DNA of 64,000 bases from Nitrospira sp. (GCA_029881435.1 JAOUMR010000007.1:1-64000), one strand, 5' to 3'; positions 38,618 to 50,289 are shown, counted from the first letter of the stretch. Notes: generated from the letters alone by a model not told the origin. Translations and numbers: made by a program.

Positions 38618-39085
38618 CTATGAATTCCTGGAAAGATCCTTGGCGCTGGGTTCGGCCAGTTGCTCACACAATCCTCTCAGCGCCAGCAGGTAGCCGCACG
38701 GACCAAAACCGGAAATCTGTGCTAAGGCGACTCCCGATATATACGAATGGCGTCTGAACTCCTCCCGTCGATAGATATTGGATAGATGAACCTCAACGGT
38801 GGGCAGATTAACGGCTGCTAATGCATCCCGTATAGCGACACTCGTATGGGTATAGGCCGCTGGATTGATGATGATCCCATGATACCCAGTTCGTGCCTCT
38901 TGAACCCAATTCACTAATTCCCCTTCCAGATTCGATTGCCGGATGACTAGCTCAACTCCCAATTCAGCACTGAGTTTATTGAGTGATGTGTCAATCATGG
39001 CAAGAGTCGCCGTCCCATAGACCGACTCTTCCCGATTGCCTAAAAGATTAAGATTGGGACCATGCAAAACTAAGACACGCAGCAT
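38618..39085 (-). CDS. aroQ: Type II 3-dehydroquinate dehydratase
   Basis: [21 protein letters not shown]...[20 protein letters not shown]...[17 protein letters not shown]. Confidence 0.96.
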   Translation of the reverse strand: MLRVLVLHGPNLNLLGNREESVYGTATLAMIDTSLNKLSAELGVELVIRQSNLEGELVNWVQEARTGYHGIIINPAAYTHTSVAIRDALAAVNLPTVEVHLSNIYRREEFRRHSYISGVALAQISGFGPCGYLLALRGLCEQLAEPSAKDLSRNS

Positions 39086-39169
39086 GTCGCGTACGACGCC
39101 CCAAGTACACCCGACCTCATCAGAGGCGGTATTTTAGCAGTCCCTTTTCTAGGGGTCAAACCGTTGACG

Positions 39170-39922
39170 TCACGAAGAAGTTTTTGAGGTCAGTGCAGAG
39201 GAACCCTGCGGGTCACGACGACGCGCTTGAATCGAGCTGAGCCACTGCTCAAGCTGTTTCACAACCGAGCTTTTGGCCACCGTCCTTGACTCCTGGGTTG
39301 CGGTGAAACGTGGAGGAGCAACGCTGAGTGATCCATTATCCGTTTCGTTAGCCTGAGCTACTGTCGCACTCGTTACGGTAGACTCCATGTGCTCTCCATG
39401 ACCATCTTCATGGATTCTCGTGCTGGTCCGTTTCTCCTCAACCCGTATGCGGTCATCTTCAGCCACTTGCCCTCGTGACGCCTCTAGCCCAGCACGAAGC
39501 GACAACGCTTCCTGATCCTGTGGGTGAAGATCCAGAATGACATTGCAGGAGCGAATCGCCGCATTATTCGTTCCTTGCTCCGCATAGAGCTTGGCCAAGG
39601 TCCGATGAGCCCGCAGATTATCAGGGCTCAGCTTTATGGCCTCTTCCAGGATCGCTTTCGCTTTAACCGGCTGGTTTATCTGCTCATAGGCACGGCCTAA
39701 TGCCACCATGGCGGTTATGAAACCAGGATATGTCCTCAATCCATCTTCAAGGACCCCAGCAGCCTCGTCCCACATGCCGGCTTTGCCATATTCTTCTGCT
39801 AAAGGGATAAACACCTTAGACTCTGGTTCCTTCGCAAAGGCGAGGGCTAAACGGTCAATCTCAGCCGCGTTATTAGTTTTCCTAGACCCTGAGGCCATTC
39901 CATTACTCATTCGGTTACACAT
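39170..39922 (-). CDS. TPR-repeat protein
   Basis: Tandem TPR helices (VALGRAYEQINQPVKAKAILEEAIKLSPDNLRAHRTLAKLYAEQG). Confidence 0.85.
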   Translation of the reverse strand: MCNRMSNGMASGSRKTNNAAEIDRLALAFAKEPESKVFIPLAEEYGKAGMWDEAAGVLEDGLRTYPGFITAMVALGRAYEQINQPVKAKAILEEAIKLSPDNLRAHRTLAKLYAEQGTNNAAIRSCNVILDLHPQDQEALSLRAGLEASRGQVAEDDRIRVEEKRTSTRIHEDGHGEHMESTVTSATVAQANETDNGSLSVAPPRFTATQESRTVAKSSVVKQLEQWLSSIQARRRDPQGSSALTSKTSS

Positions 39923-41151
39923 TCTCGCCGTGGCCCGCCTAAGCAGAGTTCGCGCACGGCAGTCAAAATCTCGTCGGCCAAGCGACGCTTGGGCATCAAA
40001 CCTAAGGCGCGCTGTTCACCAGTCGCTGAGAGAATCACCGCGGCATTGTCATCACTGCCAAATCCACCTCCCTCTTGAGTCACATCATTGGCCACGATGA
40101 GATCCAGCCCTTTGGCTCTTAACTTGTCTTGTGCATGGGACAGAACCTGCTCCGTTTCAGCAGCGAATCCCACTACGATTTGCGATGTTCGCTGTGCGGA
40201 GAGCATCGCGAGTATATCCGTGGTCGATTCAAGTTCGAGAACCATCTCCACTTTCCCCTGCTTCTTAATTTTGTGTTCGGCCTCGTCTTTTGGACGAAAG
40301 TCTGCGACGGCTGCAGCCATAATGAGGACTGTACAGGCGCGAAAATTCCGACACAAGGCGTCGGCCATTTCAGCGGCGGTGTTGACGCGAATCGTCGTGA
40401 CTCCTGGCGGGGAATTCAGAAATGATGGACCTGAGACCAAGATGACCTCTGCGCCTCGAGCTCGTGCGGCTTCTGCAATTGCGTAGCCCATTTTCCCAGA
40501 CGAGCGATTCGACAGAAAACGAACTGGATCGATCGGCTCCTGGGTTGGGCCTGCTGAGACTAGAACCACCTGATCGTGCCAATCACATTGTGCGGCCAGC
40601 GCAGCATCAACTGCTGCTAAAATCTTAGCTTCTCCGCACAACCTCCCTTGTGCGACCTGTCCTGAAGCCAACGGTCCGACTTCTGGTTCAAGCACAACAA
40701 CACCACGAGCTTTAAGGGTTTGCACATGGTGCACGACCGTGGGGTGAATCCACATATCGCCGTCCATTGCCGGTGCGACAACGACCGGGCATCGAGTGCT
40801 CAACAGCATCGTCGTCAGCACATCGTCTGCGAGACCAAGAGCCGCTTTGGCCAGAAAGTTTGCCGTTGCCGGAGCCACAAGAACCACATCGACCTGTTCC
40901 GGAATCGTGAGATGGGCCATTTCTTCATGCGCTTCGAAGAGATCTGTTGCCACTCGCGTCCCGGAAAGGACTTCAAATGTGAGGGGAGTCACGAACTTCG
41001 TCGCAGCCTGAGTCATGACGACGGACACGACGGCCCCTTCTCGTTTTAACGCTCGGAGCAAACTGATTGCTTTATAAGCAGCGATGCTGCCGGTTACCCC
41101 TAAGGCTACCCGTTTACCCCATAGACAGGTGGACAATCGTGCTCCGTCCAA
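39907..41151 (-). CDS. coaBC: Bifunctional phosphopantothenoylcysteine decarboxylase/phosphopantothenate-cysteine ligase
   Basis: VALGVTGSIAAYKAISLLRAL...; SAGPTQEPIDPVRFLSNRSSGKMGYAIAE. Confidence 0.96.
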   Translation of the reverse strand: MDGARLSTCLWGKRVALGVTGSIAAYKAISLLRALKREGAVVSVVMTQAATKFVTPLTFEVLSGTRVATDLFEAHEEMAHLTIPEQVDVVLVAPATANFLAKAALGLADDVLTTMLLSTRCPVVVAPAMDGDMWIHPTVVHHVQTLKARGVVVLEPEVGPLASGQVAQGRLCGEAKILAAVDAALAAQCDWHDQVVLVSAGPTQEPIDPVRFLSNRSSGKMGYAIAEAARARGAEVILVSGPSFLNSPPGVTTIRVNTAAEMADALCRNFRACTVLIMAAAVADFRPKDEAEHKIKKQGKVEMVLELESTTDILAMLSAQRTSQIVVGFAAETEQVLSHAQDKLRAKGLDLIVANDVTQEGGGFGSDDNAAVILSATGEQRALGLMPKRRLADEILTAVRELCLGGPRRECVTE

Positions 41152-41154
41152 TCC

Positions 41155-41514
41155 CTACTCCTCGGTTGGCGCCGCCGCCGGTGGGACCGTGTCATCGACA
41201 TACACGCTGAGTTCTTTCTTGATTTCGCGAGCATCCTCTCCCGTCATCATCGCGATGCGCTCAGTTTCGCCTTCCTTCCCGCGCTTGGCCTCTTTCATCG
41301 CGTCGCGTGCTTCTTTACCGGTGAGGTATTTGACCTGTCCTCTCAATACCTCATCAAGGCCAATCGTCGTTTCTTTGGTAAATCGTGAGAAGCCGGCCTG
41401 TTTGGCTCCTTGCGTCAAGTGCTTTGCCCGTTGAGATGCGACGATCACTAAACGGTGACGAGAGTCAAATTCATTGGTGGTGTATTGTGGCAACAAGTTC
41501 AGCATATCAATCAT
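41155..41514 (-). CDS. rpoZ: RNA polymerase omega subunit
   Basis: NEFDSRHRLVIVASQRAKHLTQGAK, between coaBC and gmk. Confidence 0.85.
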   Translation of the reverse strand: MIDMLNLLPQYTTNEFDSRHRLVIVASQRAKHLTQGAKQAGFSRFTKETTIGLDEVLRGQVKYLTGKEARDAMKEAKRGKEGETERIAMMTGEDAREIKKELSVYVDDTVPPAAAPTEE

Positions 41515-41533
41515 AATTCACCGTGCCCCTCTG

Positions 41534-42250
41534 CTATGAAGTGGTTGATGGCTCTCGTTCTACTGGGTTCACATCTTTGTCAAGGATGAAACTTTGTTCA
41601 AACCAATGCATGTCCAACCGGTTGGTCTTGAGCCGTTCTGTCAGAACAATGCTTTGTAGGTCGCGAAGCGACCGAGTGAAATCATCGTTACGAACAATGT
41701 ACTGGTATTCCTTGAAATACCATACTTCTTCCTTTACCTTCTTCAATCGACGGTCAATTTCTTCTTGAGAATCTGACCCCCGGCTCTGCAACCTGGCACG
41801 CAATATGTCCATCGATGGAGGCAAAATGAAGATGGAGACAGATTCCTCGAACCTTTTCTTTATTTGGAGTGCGCCCTGAACATCGATTTCGAGCAAGACG
41901 TCGATCCCCTGCTCCAACTTTTCCATCAAAGGCTTCCGAGGGGTTCCGTACCAACGGCTGTAGACATGCGCATATTCTAAGAACTCTTCCCGCGCAACCA
42001 TCTCCTGAAATATTTTTTCATTGATAAAAAAGTACTCGCGTCCGTGTTCTTCTCCCGGGCGTGGCATCCGCGTCGTAAACGACACGGAATGCCAAATCCT
42101 CGGCACCGATGTCACGATCTGTTTACACAAGGTCGTCTTCCCCGCACCGGAGGGAGCTGAAACAATATAGAGGATTCCTTGATGATCAGGAACTTGAGGA
42201 TTCCCCATCGGTGTTGAAGGGAGACTACTCGGAGACATCACAATGCTCAT
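41534..42250 (-). CDS. gmk: Guanylate kinase
   Basis: GILYIVSAPSGAGKTTLCKQ...SVSFTTRMPRPGEEHGREYFFI. Confidence 0.96.
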   Translation of the reverse strand: MSIVMSPSSLPSTPMGNPQVPDHQGILYIVSAPSGAGKTTLCKQIVTSVPRIWHSVSFTTRMPRPGEEHGREYFFINEKIFQEMVAREEFLEYAHVYSRWYGTPRKPLMEKLEQGIDVLLEIDVQGALQIKKRFEESVSIFILPPSMDILRARLQSRGSDSQEEIDRRLKKVKEEVWYFKEYQYIVRNDDFTRSLRDLQSIVLTERLKTNRLDMHWFEQSFILDKDVNPVEREPSTTS

Positions 42251-43146
42251 TCAACATTTTGCATCTGTTCACGCAGACGCTCAAGTTCTGCTTTCATTCG
42301 GACAACTTCCGCCGTGATTTCAGCGTCATTTGCTTTCGACCCGATCGTGTTAACTTCCCGCCCCATCTCCTGAAGAAGAAAATCCAATGTCTTGCCGATA
42401 GGCTCCATACGCTGGATAGTACGGTCAAACTGTATCATATGCGCATGTAGTCTGACCAATTCTTCCGTAATGTCACACCGGTCCGCATACAAAGCCAATT
42501 CTTGATTCAGTCGAGGAAGGTCCGGGATAGAGTCACCCAGCAATTTCTCTACACGTAACTTCATCCGTTCGAAGGCCTCCTGAGCAACCATGGGCGCCCG
42601 CGCTGATACCGTTGTTTTGCATGCACTCAACTGTTCAAGTCGAAAACGAACATCCTCTGCAAGAAGCGCTCCTTCATTCTTTCGCATCGTGACCATATCA
42701 AGAATAGCGTTCTGCCCCAGCTTCTCTACTATCTTTGTCAGTTTTCGATCGTCGGTAGGTTGTTCCGATAGCACAAGGATATCGCGTAACCCCGCCATCA
42801 ATCCGATATCAATGGAGCCTTTCAGTTTGAGTGAACGCTGGAGGCTACGAAGAGCATCATGGTACTGTTTCGCCAAACCAGCGTCAAGCTGAAGGGACCG
42901 CACGTTCCCTCGACTCCCCTGCAGCATTACCGTCAACTCAACTCTCCCGCGCGCGCAATGCTGCTGAATGCTTTTCTTAAAGACTTCCTCTAGGCCGGTC
43001 ATGGTTTTCGGCAGTCGAATGGACATTTCCAGGAACCGATGATTGACCGATCTCACTTCTACCGTGACGGTCCCATCGGACCATGTCGCCTGCTGCCGAC
43101 CAAACCCCGTCATACTCTTGATCATGTCAACGTTTTTCCTTCCCAC
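42247..43146 (-). CDS. YicC-family endoribonuclease-like protein
   Basis: MIKSMTGFGRQQATWSDGTVTVEVRSVNHRFLEMSIRLP...; C-terminal DFLLQEMGREVNTIGSKANDAEI. Confidence 0.93.
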   Translation of the reverse strand: MGRKNVDMIKSMTGFGRQQATWSDGTVTVEVRSVNHRFLEMSIRLPKTMTGLEEVFKKSIQQHCARGRVELTVMLQGSRGNVRSLQLDAGLAKQYHDALRSLQRSLKLKGSIDIGLMAGLRDILVLSEQPTDDRKLTKIVEKLGQNAILDMVTMRKNEGALLAEDVRFRLEQLSACKTTVSARAPMVAQEAFERMKLRVEKLLGDSIPDLPRLNQELALYADRCDITEELVRLHAHMIQFDRTIQRMEPIGKTLDFLLQEMGREVNTIGSKANDAEITAEVVRMKAELERLREQMQNVE

Positions 43147-43787
43147 TCACACATATCGTGAATCGGGCAACTAGCACAGCGTGGCTTCCGTGCAAGGCAC
43201 ACATAGCGACCGTGCAGCAGCAATCGCTGAGAAACATCGGTCCACTGATCTTCAGAAAAAATGGCTTGCAGATCACGCTCGATTTGCCCGGGATTACTGG
43301 AGCGTGTCATCGATAATCGGGTAGCTACCCGCTTCACATGCGTATCGACCACCAGTCCAGGTTTTCCAAAGGCGACCCCGAGCAGTACATTCGCCGTTTT
43401 TCGACCGACGCCGGGAATCGAGGTGAGCTCTTCCATCGCAGCGGGCACCTTGCCGTCGAATCGCGTCGCAATGGCCTGAGCACAACCAATCAAGTTCTTG
43501 GCCTTACTCTTGTAGAACCCTGTGGGTCTGATGAGTATCTCCAGCTCACCCGATGTCGCCATCGCCATCGCATGGGGAGTACGGTACCGCTTGAACAGTG
43601 CCGGTGTTACTTGATTCACCCGCTGGTCTGTACACTGGGCGGAAAGAATGGTTGCGACCAGTAGCTCCCATGGGGTGCCATGCGTGAGTTCCATCTTTGC
43701 CTCAGGCATGGCGCGAAGCAGACGTCCAACAATCTGTGCTGAACGTTTTGGTCCAGAAGGCTCCTTTTTCTTCTTAACTCCCTTCAC
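43122..43787 (-). CDS. nth: Endonuclease III
   Basis: LVATILSAQCTDQRVNQVTPALF...LTSIPGVGRKTANVLLGVAFGKPGLVVDTHVKRV...C-x6-C-x2-C-x5-C cluster. Confidence 0.96.
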   Translation of the reverse strand: MKGVKKKKEPSGPKRSAQIVGRLLRAMPEAKMELTHGTPWELLVATILSAQCTDQRVNQVTPALFKRYRTPHAMAMATSGELEILIRPTGFYKSKAKNLIGCAQAIATRFDGKVPAAMEELTSIPGVGRKTANVLLGVAFGKPGLVVDTHVKRVATRLSMTRSSNPGQIERDLQAIFSEDQWTDVSQRLLLHGRYVCLARKPRCASCPIHDMCEWEGKTLT

Positions 43788-43808
43788 GGCAGGCCGATTG
43801 TGCAGCGA

Positions 43809-45458
43809 TCACCGACGGGACGCAAGTGTCAACTCATAGTCTTGTACCGTCAGGTGGGACGTTCGATCGTCCGCGACTGAGAGAGAGCGAACGCACGTCT
43901 CCAATCGAGCAAAGAGAGGACGTAGCGTGCTTGGCTGAAGTGCCGAAATCCCGATGGCTCCAAACCGACGACAGAGCACCTCAACTTGTTGCGACGACAC
44001 CTGATCACATTTGTTGAACACAAGCCACCTTGGCACCGAGCTGAGATGTAACTCCTCAAGAATAGACTGGACCGCTGTCAGCTGAACCTCGATATCCCGC
44101 GCATTTATATCGACGATGTGAAGAAGAAGATCGGCTTCTCTCAACTCATCAAGAGTGGTCCTGAAGGCACCAACCAATTCTTGCGGGAGATCTCGAATAA
44201 ACCCGACCGTATCTGTAATAATGACCTCACGATCCTCAGGGAACCGCAGTCGTCGGCTCGTCGTATCAAGCGTTTCAAACAGCCGGTTTTGAACAGAAAC
44301 ATGACTTTTTGTCAGTACGTTAAGAAGTGTCGACTTGCCGGCATTGGTGTAGCCGACAAGTGACACGACAGGAAGTCCGTATCGGTCTCGGCGGGCTCGC
44401 CGTTGATCCTGATGCCGCGCAAACTGTGTCAGTTCTCGTTCTAAATGCGTAATGCGATCCCTCACCCTCCGTCGATCGGTTTCCAATTTTGTTTCGCCAG
44501 GGCCTCGCGTCCCGATACCGCCTCCCAGACGTGAGAGTTGAGTACCTCGCCCGGATAATCGCGGAAGCAGGTAGCGCAACTGTGCCAGCTCTACTTGTAC
44601 CTTACCTTCCCGACTATGAGCTCGCCGGGCGAAGATATCCAGAATCAGTTGTGTGCGGTCGATAACCTTGATATCGGTCATGTCCGAGATTGCTCGCAGT
44701 TGAGCTGGCGACAACGTTTGATCAAAGATCACCATGTCTGCACCCCGGTGGAGCGTTTGGATCAACACATCCTTCAGTTTTCCGCTCCCTAAGAGATACC
44801 GCTGATGCCCATCTGCCGTACGTTGCGCCATGCGACCGATCACCGTTACACCGGCTGATGTCGCGAGCTCCGCCAATTCCACTAACCGTTCTTCTTGCTC
44901 AGCTCTACTCTTGGCGGAAGCGCTGACCAGGATAGCCGATTCCTTGCCGTCGCCCACGGCGTGGTGGGCGCATGCGCGCTGCAGATCGGCCTCGAGTTCC
45001 TCGATAAATGTGTCGAAAGATATCGTGAGGTTATGGAATGGAACAGCCTTGAGGACTTTGAATAATTGACCGGTCGACCCAGGTGGCAGTAAATGGGCCA
45101 AATACAGGTTGCCTATACGGCCGTCCTCTCCGACTGAGAAGCTACCAATCAGGTCAAGTCGTAGAAACGCCAGATCGGTCAGTGCTTCCTGACTCAAAGG
45201 CTGATCATGCAGTTGTGTGCGAACGAAACGTAATCCGCGAAGAGATCGAGCCCCTGTTCGAAAGAGCGTCATCGTTGTGGAAGACAGAGTCAATTCTGTT
45301 CCCACAATCACTTCTTGAACCTGGCCTCGTCGTGTCAGCAGCACCCCTAGAGGACGACGAATCTCAAGTGTGAGCTGCGCCATTGCTTTGGCCAGTTCCC
45401 ATGAAACAACTTTGTCGTTCGGAACACGACGTCGATAGAGTCGTTCGACTGCCGCCAC
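43809..45458 (-). CDS. hflX: GTPase HflX
   Basis: ARRAHSREGKVQVELAQLRYLLPRLSGRG...VSLVGYTNAGKSTLLNVLT...DTVGFIRDLPQELVGAFRTTL. Confidence 0.95.
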   Translation of the reverse strand: MAAVERLYRRRVPNDKVVSWELAKAMAQLTLEIRRPLGVLLTRRGQVQEVIVGTELTLSSTTMTLFRTGARSLRGLRFVRTQLHDQPLSQEALTDLAFLRLDLIGSFSVGEDGRIGNLYLAHLLPPGSTGQLFKVLKAVPFHNLTISFDTFIEELEADLQRACAHHAVGDGKESAILVSASAKSRAEQEERLVELAELATSAGVTVIGRMAQRTADGHQRYLLGSGKLKDVLIQTLHRGADMVIFDQTLSPAQLRAISDMTDIKVIDRTQLILDIFARRAHSREGKVQVELAQLRYLLPRLSGRGTQLSRLGGGIGTRGPGETKLETDRRRVRDRITHLERELTQFARHQDQRRARRDRYGLPVVSLVGYTNAGKSTLLNVLTKSHVSVQNRLFETLDTTSRRLRFPEDREVIITDTVGFIRDLPQELVGAFRTTLDELREADLLLHIVDINARDIEVQLTAVQSILEELHLSSVPRWLVFNKCDQVSSQQVEVLCRRFGAIGISALQPSTLRPLFARLETCVRSLSVADDRTSHLTVQDYELTLASRR

Positions 45459-45517
45459 CTGGCTCGCTCGTAGTCCTGTGATCTGGCCACGAATATCAGA
45501 AATAAGTCAGCTCCTTT

Positions 45518-46621
45518 TTAAGAGTAGGAACTTTCTTGTACCCGGCGTTCCTTCCCAATCGAGATTGTCCCCTCCATCGGCCTAATATCCAGACCCAGGG
45601 ATGGCTGCTGTCCGTTGACGAGCAGTTGCCGTCCTGCCGCAGCAATCATCGCAGCATTGTCGGTACAATACTCCACCGGGGGCAGCGACAGGCGAATGTG
45701 CGCCTGCGCAGCGCGTTCTTTCAATATGGTCCTTAACCGCGAGTTTGCAGAAACACCACCTACCACAGCAAGGGACGCTAACCTCGACTGCTCTAGGGCG
45801 ACAAAAGCCTTGGCAACCAAGACCTGCACGATCGCTTCCTGATAACTTGCTGCAAGGTCGGCAATCTGATCGGGGGACGGAGGAACGATCATGTCACGAA
45901 GCTTGTATAGTAAGGATGTCTTCAAACCGCTGAAACTGAACTCGAGATTGTGTTTTCCCCCTCGGAATCGAGGAAATGGGATTGTGCTTGGATCACCAGA
46001 ACGGGCAACACGATCAATGGCAGGCCCACCAGGATAACCGAGTCCGAGCATCTGAGCCCCCTTGTCAAACGCTTCACCGGCGGCATCATCACGAGTATGC
46101 CCAAGGAGGAGGTACCGGCCATTCACGTCTCGACGATAGAGGTGCGTATGACCACCGGATACGACCAGGACAATACATGGCACAGGAAACGTCGGATCTG
46201 CGAGCCATGCCGATGCGATGTGGCCCTGCAAGTGATTTACCCCGATAACTGGGAGTCTCAACCCATAGCCCAAGCCCTTGGCGTAGCTCAGCCCTACCAG
46301 CAGCGCACCAGCTAGGCCTGGCCCTTGAGTCACAGCCACCGCAGCAAGATGACACGTTGACATTAAAGCCCGAGACAATGCCTGTTCGACAACCTGATCA
46401 ATCAAGCTTAGATGGGCTCGAGCCGCCAATTCAGGGACAACACCACCAAATTTTTCATGGACGGTGACTTGCGAAGACACCACGCTGGACAATACTTTCC
46501 CTTCATCACTCAGTACGGCCGCAGCAGTTTCGTCGCATGATGACTCGATACCAAGAATCGGCCCAGGGCGCCACCCAGGATAGTCTGACGAATGTAATTG
46601 AGGAGCAGGGAGTAAATCCAT
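45518..46621 (-). CDS. tsaD: tRNA N6-threonylcarbamoyladenosine synthase TsaD
   Basis: ILGIESSCDETAAAVL...HLQGHIASAWL...VSGGHTHLY. Confidence 0.96.
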   Translation of the reverse strand: MDLLPAPQLHSSDYPGWRPGPILGIESSCDETAAAVLSDEGKVLSSVVSSQVTVHEKFGGVVPELAARAHLSLIDQVVEQALSRALMSTCHLAAVAVTQGPGLAGALLVGLSYAKGLGYGLRLPVIGVNHLQGHIASAWLADPTFPVPCIVLVVSGGHTHLYRRDVNGRYLLLGHTRDDAAGEAFDKGAQMLGLGYPGGPAIDRVARSGDPSTIPFPRFRGGKHNLEFSFSGLKTSLLYKLRDMIVPPSPDQIADLAASYQEAIVQVLVAKAFVALEQSRLASLAVVGGVSANSRLRTILKERAAQAHIRLSLPPVEYCTDNAAMIAAAGRQLLVNGQQPSLGLDIRPMEGTISIGKERRVQESSYS

Positions 46622-46657
46622 CCGTTTATGCGGGCATCACGCACGGCTAGGAACAAA

Positions 46658-46690
46658 ATAGCCCCTGCGGCGAATCGCCGCAGGGGCTAT
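46658..46690 (-). terminator. Rho-independent terminator downstream of clpC
   Basis: ATAGCCCCTGCGGCGA-T-TCGCCGCAGGGGCTAT on the minus strand, followed by TTTTGTTC. Confidence 0.9.
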
Positions 46691-46727
46691 CACGAATCAC
46701 ATACAAATCCTGATACTCACAAAGACT

Positions 46728-49205
46728 CTAGACTCCAGCCATCGCCTCCTGCTCAATAAATGCCGGAGCTCCATCACGAAGCACCACTTTCACCTTCCGG
46801 CTTTCCTTGAAGCGTCCTCGAATAAGCTCATCTGACAGCGGGTCTCCAATGGCACGTTGAATTGCTCGCCGCATTGGCCTGGCTCCGTACAACGGTTCAT
46901 ACCCTTCTTTAATCAACCACTGCTTGACCTCTTCATCAACCTCGATCTCAATGCCCTTGTCCAATAAACGGAGGTTCAATTCACGAAGCAGGATGTCTAA
47001 AATAGAATACAGCTGCTCTTTCTCCAATTGATGGAAAATGACGATTTCATCGATCCGGTTCAGGAACTCAGGGCTGAATGATTTCCTAAGCTCACCAAGC
47101 ACTTCTTCTTTTTTCCGCCGCGCGGCTTCTCCTTCTGTGCTCTGAAAGCCGAGAGATACACCTTTTTGGATCATCTTTGTCCCGATGTTGGAGGTCATGA
47201 TGACGACCGTATTCTTAAAATCGATTTTTCGCCCAAGGCTATCGGTCAACACTCCGTCATCCAAAACTTGAAGCAACACATTGAACACGTCTGGGTGCGC
47301 CTTTTCGATTTCATCGAACAACACCACTGAGTAAGGCCGACGACGGACTTTTTCAGTCAGCTGCCCTCCTTCTTCGTACCCCACATAACCGGGAGGGGCA
47401 CCGAAGAGGCGAGAGCTCGTAAACTTCTCCTGATATTCGGACATATCGACACGAATCAACGCATCTTCGCTGTTGAATAGAAATTCCGCTAATGTCCTGG
47501 CCAATTCCGTTTTCCCGACGCCAGTCGGTCCCAGAAAGATAAAAGAACCGATCGGCTTTTTGGCTTCCTTCAAGCCAGCTCGAGATCGCCGGATAGCGCG
47601 GGCAACGGCAGAAATAGCCTCATTTTGCCCTACCACTCGCTTGTGGAGGAACTCCTCCATTCGCAACAGCTTATTGGATTCTTCCTCTTCCAACTTAAAG
47701 AGCGGAATCCCGGTCATCTTAGAAACCACGTAGGCGACATCCTCTTTACCAATGACGGGCTTATTCTTTTCCTGATTCTTTTTCCACTCCCGTTTGGATT
47801 CATCAAGCAGCTTCCGTAGTCGCTCTTCCTCCTCACGATGCCGTACCGCTTCTTCAAAATTCTGTGTGGAAATCGATAGTTCTTTCTCCCGTGCAACCTT
47901 CTTGAGCTCTTGCTCCATCGCTTTTAACTCAGACGGAAGGGCATACGTTTGGAGCTTGGCCCGCGATCCGGTTTCATCGATCAAATCAATCGCCTTATCG
48001 GGCAGAAAACGATCCGTAATATACCGATCGGACAATTTCACCGCTTCTACGATCGCATCTTCCGTGATTTCCACTCCGTGGTGTTCTTCGTATCGATCCC
48101 GAAGCCCTTGAATGATGCGCACGGTTTCATCGAGATTCGGTGGTTGAACGTGGATCGGCTGGAATCGTCGTTTTAACGCTCCATCCTTTTCAATGTGCTT
48201 GCGATATTCATCCAATGTTGTGGCCCCGATGCATTGGATTTCTCCCCGTGATAACGCAGGCTTGAGCATATTGGACGCGTCGATGGATCCCTCCGCGGCC
48301 CCAGCTCCAACCAGTGTATGGAGCTCATCGATGAAAATAATGATGTTACCGGCTTGGACAATCTCTTTCATGACAACTTTGAGGCGTTCTTCGAACTGTC
48401 CGCGATACTTGGTCCCAGCGACGAGAGAGCCGAGATCCAGCGCGATGACTCGACGAGAGAGCAGATTATCAGGAACTTCAGATTGAATGATCCGTTGGGC
48501 GAGTCCTTCCACAATCGCTGTTTTCCCGACACCAGATTCACCAATCAGCACAGGATTGTTTTTGCTTCTCCGGCTGAGAATCTGGAGAACGCGCTCTATC
48601 TCATCAGCCCGTCCGATCACTGGATCCAACTGACCTTCTTGGGCCAACTGGGTCAAGTCACGACCGAACTCGTCGAGGGCTGGCGTATTGCTCTTCCGAT
48701 CCCTCTCCCGCGGGGCCGACTTTCGCAAAAACGTCACGGTTAACTGCCGTGCTGTGAGAAGGTTCGCTCCTAGGCTCCGAAGGATTTTCCCGCCGATTCC
48801 TTCTTCTTCGCGAAGAAGGCCAAGGAGGAGATGTTCACTGCCGATGTGATTATGCCCCAGCAAGCGGGCTTCCTCGACTCCGTATTCGATTACCTTCTTC
48901 ACTCGAGGGCTAAAAGGGATTTCTCCGAATGTCATGGTGGTCCCCCCACCAGGCAGATTCCGCTCAATTTCCAGCCGGATCTGCTCGGTGGAAAGTCCCA
49001 TCTTTTTTAGGATCATGAGTGCGATGCCGTCGGACTCACGGAGTATGGCCAAGACGAGATGTTCAGTGCCGAGATAATCGTTTTGGTGTCGTTCGGCTTC
49101 TTCCCGCGCAAGGATGATGATCTTTCGACCTTTGTCAGTAAATCGTTCGAACATCCTGCCTCCTCCTAGTGAGTACACATCATGGCTACGCTCGACCAAA
49201 ACCAT
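46728..49205 (-). CDS. clpC: ATP-dependent Clp protease ATP-binding subunit ClpC
   Basis: [38 protein letters not shown]..., two AAA+ domains ([31 protein letters not shown]). Confidence 0.96.
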   Translation of the reverse strand: MVLVERSHDVYSLGGGRMFERFTDKGRKIIILAREEAERHQNDYLGTEHLVLAILRESDGIALMILKKMGLSTEQIRLEIERNLPGGGTTMTFGEIPFSPRVKKVIEYGVEEARLLGHNHIGSEHLLLGLLREEEGIGGKILRSLGANLLTARQLTVTFLRKSAPRERDRKSNTPALDEFGRDLTQLAQEGQLDPVIGRADEIERVLQILSRRSKNNPVLIGESGVGKTAIVEGLAQRIIQSEVPDNLLSRRVIALDLGSLVAGTKYRGQFEERLKVVMKEIVQAGNIIIFIDELHTLVGAGAAEGSIDASNMLKPALSRGEIQCIGATTLDEYRKHIEKDGALKRRFQPIHVQPPNLDETVRIIQGLRDRYEEHHGVEITEDAIVEAVKLSDRYITDRFLPDKAIDLIDETGSRAKLQTYALPSELKAMEQELKKVAREKELSISTQNFEEAVRHREEEERLRKLLDESKREWKKNQEKNKPVIGKEDVAYVVSKMTGIPLFKLEEEESNKLLRMEEFLHKRVVGQNEAISAVARAIRRSRAGLKEAKKPIGSFIFLGPTGVGKTELARTLAEFLFNSEDALIRVDMSEYQEKFTSSRLFGAPPGYVGYEEGGQLTEKVRRRPYSVVLFDEIEKAHPDVFNVLLQVLDDGVLTDSLGRKIDFKNTVVIMTSNIGTKMIQKGVSLGFQSTEGEAARRKKEEVLGELRKSFSPEFLNRIDEIVIFHQLEKEQLYSILDILLRELNLRLLDKGIEIEVDEEVKQWLIKEGYEPLYGARPMRRAIQRAIGDPLSDELIRGRFKESRKVKVVLRDGAPAFIEQEAMAGV

Positions 49206-49413
49206 TGAAAAATCTTGCCCTAATTCTAACCACAGTATCTTTGAGAGTCAAGGTTGCGCAGAGAACAAGACGGTCGACACAACGACATCATTCCATATTT
49301 TCTGTCGTGTCGATGTCTTCCGCTATGATGCGCTCATGGGCTTTTCATTGACATAAAAAGAAACATCTCGATACAATCGCTCTCCTTTTTTCTCCACCCA
49401 TTTTTTTGCACCC

Positions 49414-50274
49414 ATGAGAAGTAAAAGTATTGGAATTCTAGCCAAACCAAAGTTCCCGGAGGTCAAAAGTACGTTGCTGGGGGTAGTTGCCTGGCTCCGT
49501 GCCCGCAGCATCGAAGTCCTGCTCGACACAACATCTGCGGCTCTCCTGAACGAACAAGGAGGGATGCCGAAGACTCAATTGGCTGAGAAAGCCGATGTTC
49601 TTTTGGTCCTAGGTGGAGACGGAACCATTCTGAGTGCGGCACGGCTGGCAGCGGAACGGAGTATCCCTATTCTCGGCGTCAATATGGGTGGTCTCGGTTT
49701 CTTGACAGAAGTCCGGCTGGACAACCTGTACCCTTCGCTTGAACGAGTATTCGCAAACGATTTTGCGCTGGATGAGCGACTGATGCTGACAACACATATC
49801 CACCGGCATGGAGAAACGGTAGCCCGTGGGATTGTCCTTAATGATGTCGTAATCAGCAAAGGTACTCTAGCTCGAATGATCGACTTGCAGGTCGCAATCG
49901 GTGGCCAATTCGTAACGAGCCTCAGAGGTGACGGTCTCATCATCGGAACACCCACGGGTTCCACCGCCTACTCGCTCTCTGCCGGAGGCCCCATCATGAA
50001 TCCGGGTGTGCAAGCCCTGATGTTAACGCCAATCTGTCCCCATACCTTGACCCATCGCCCGCTCATTGTGCCGGGCAATGTTGTCATCGAAGTCACCTTA
50101 ACAAGTCAGGATGAAGGGTCAATGGCGACACTGGATGGCCAAGTCGGGGTCGCGATTGTCCAGGGCGATAAAGCGGTCATCAATGCGTCAGACTATCGGA
50201 CCAGGCTGATTCGTTTCCCGGAAAGCCACTACTATGAAGTGTTGAGGGGAAAGCTGAAATGGGGACATGGATGA
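49414..50274 (+). CDS. nadK: NAD kinase
   Basis: ADVLLVLGGDGTILSAARLA...GNMGGLGFLTE-like, GDGLIIGTPTGSTAYSLSAGGPI. Confidence 0.95.
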   Translation: MRSKSIGILAKPKFPEVKSTLLGVVAWLRARSIEVLLDTTSAALLNEQGGMPKTQLAEKADVLLVLGGDGTILSAARLAAERSIPILGVNMGGLGFLTEVRLDNLYPSLERVFANDFALDERLMLTTHIHRHGETVARGIVLNDVVISKGTLARMIDLQVAIGGQFVTSLRGDGLIIGTPTGSTAYSLSAGGPIMNPGVQALMLTPICPHTLTHRPLIVPGNVVIEVTLTSQDEGSMATLDGQVGVAIVQGDKAVINASDYRTRLIRFPESHYYEVLRGKLKWGHG

Positions 50275-50289
50275 AGTCGGCAGGCTCGG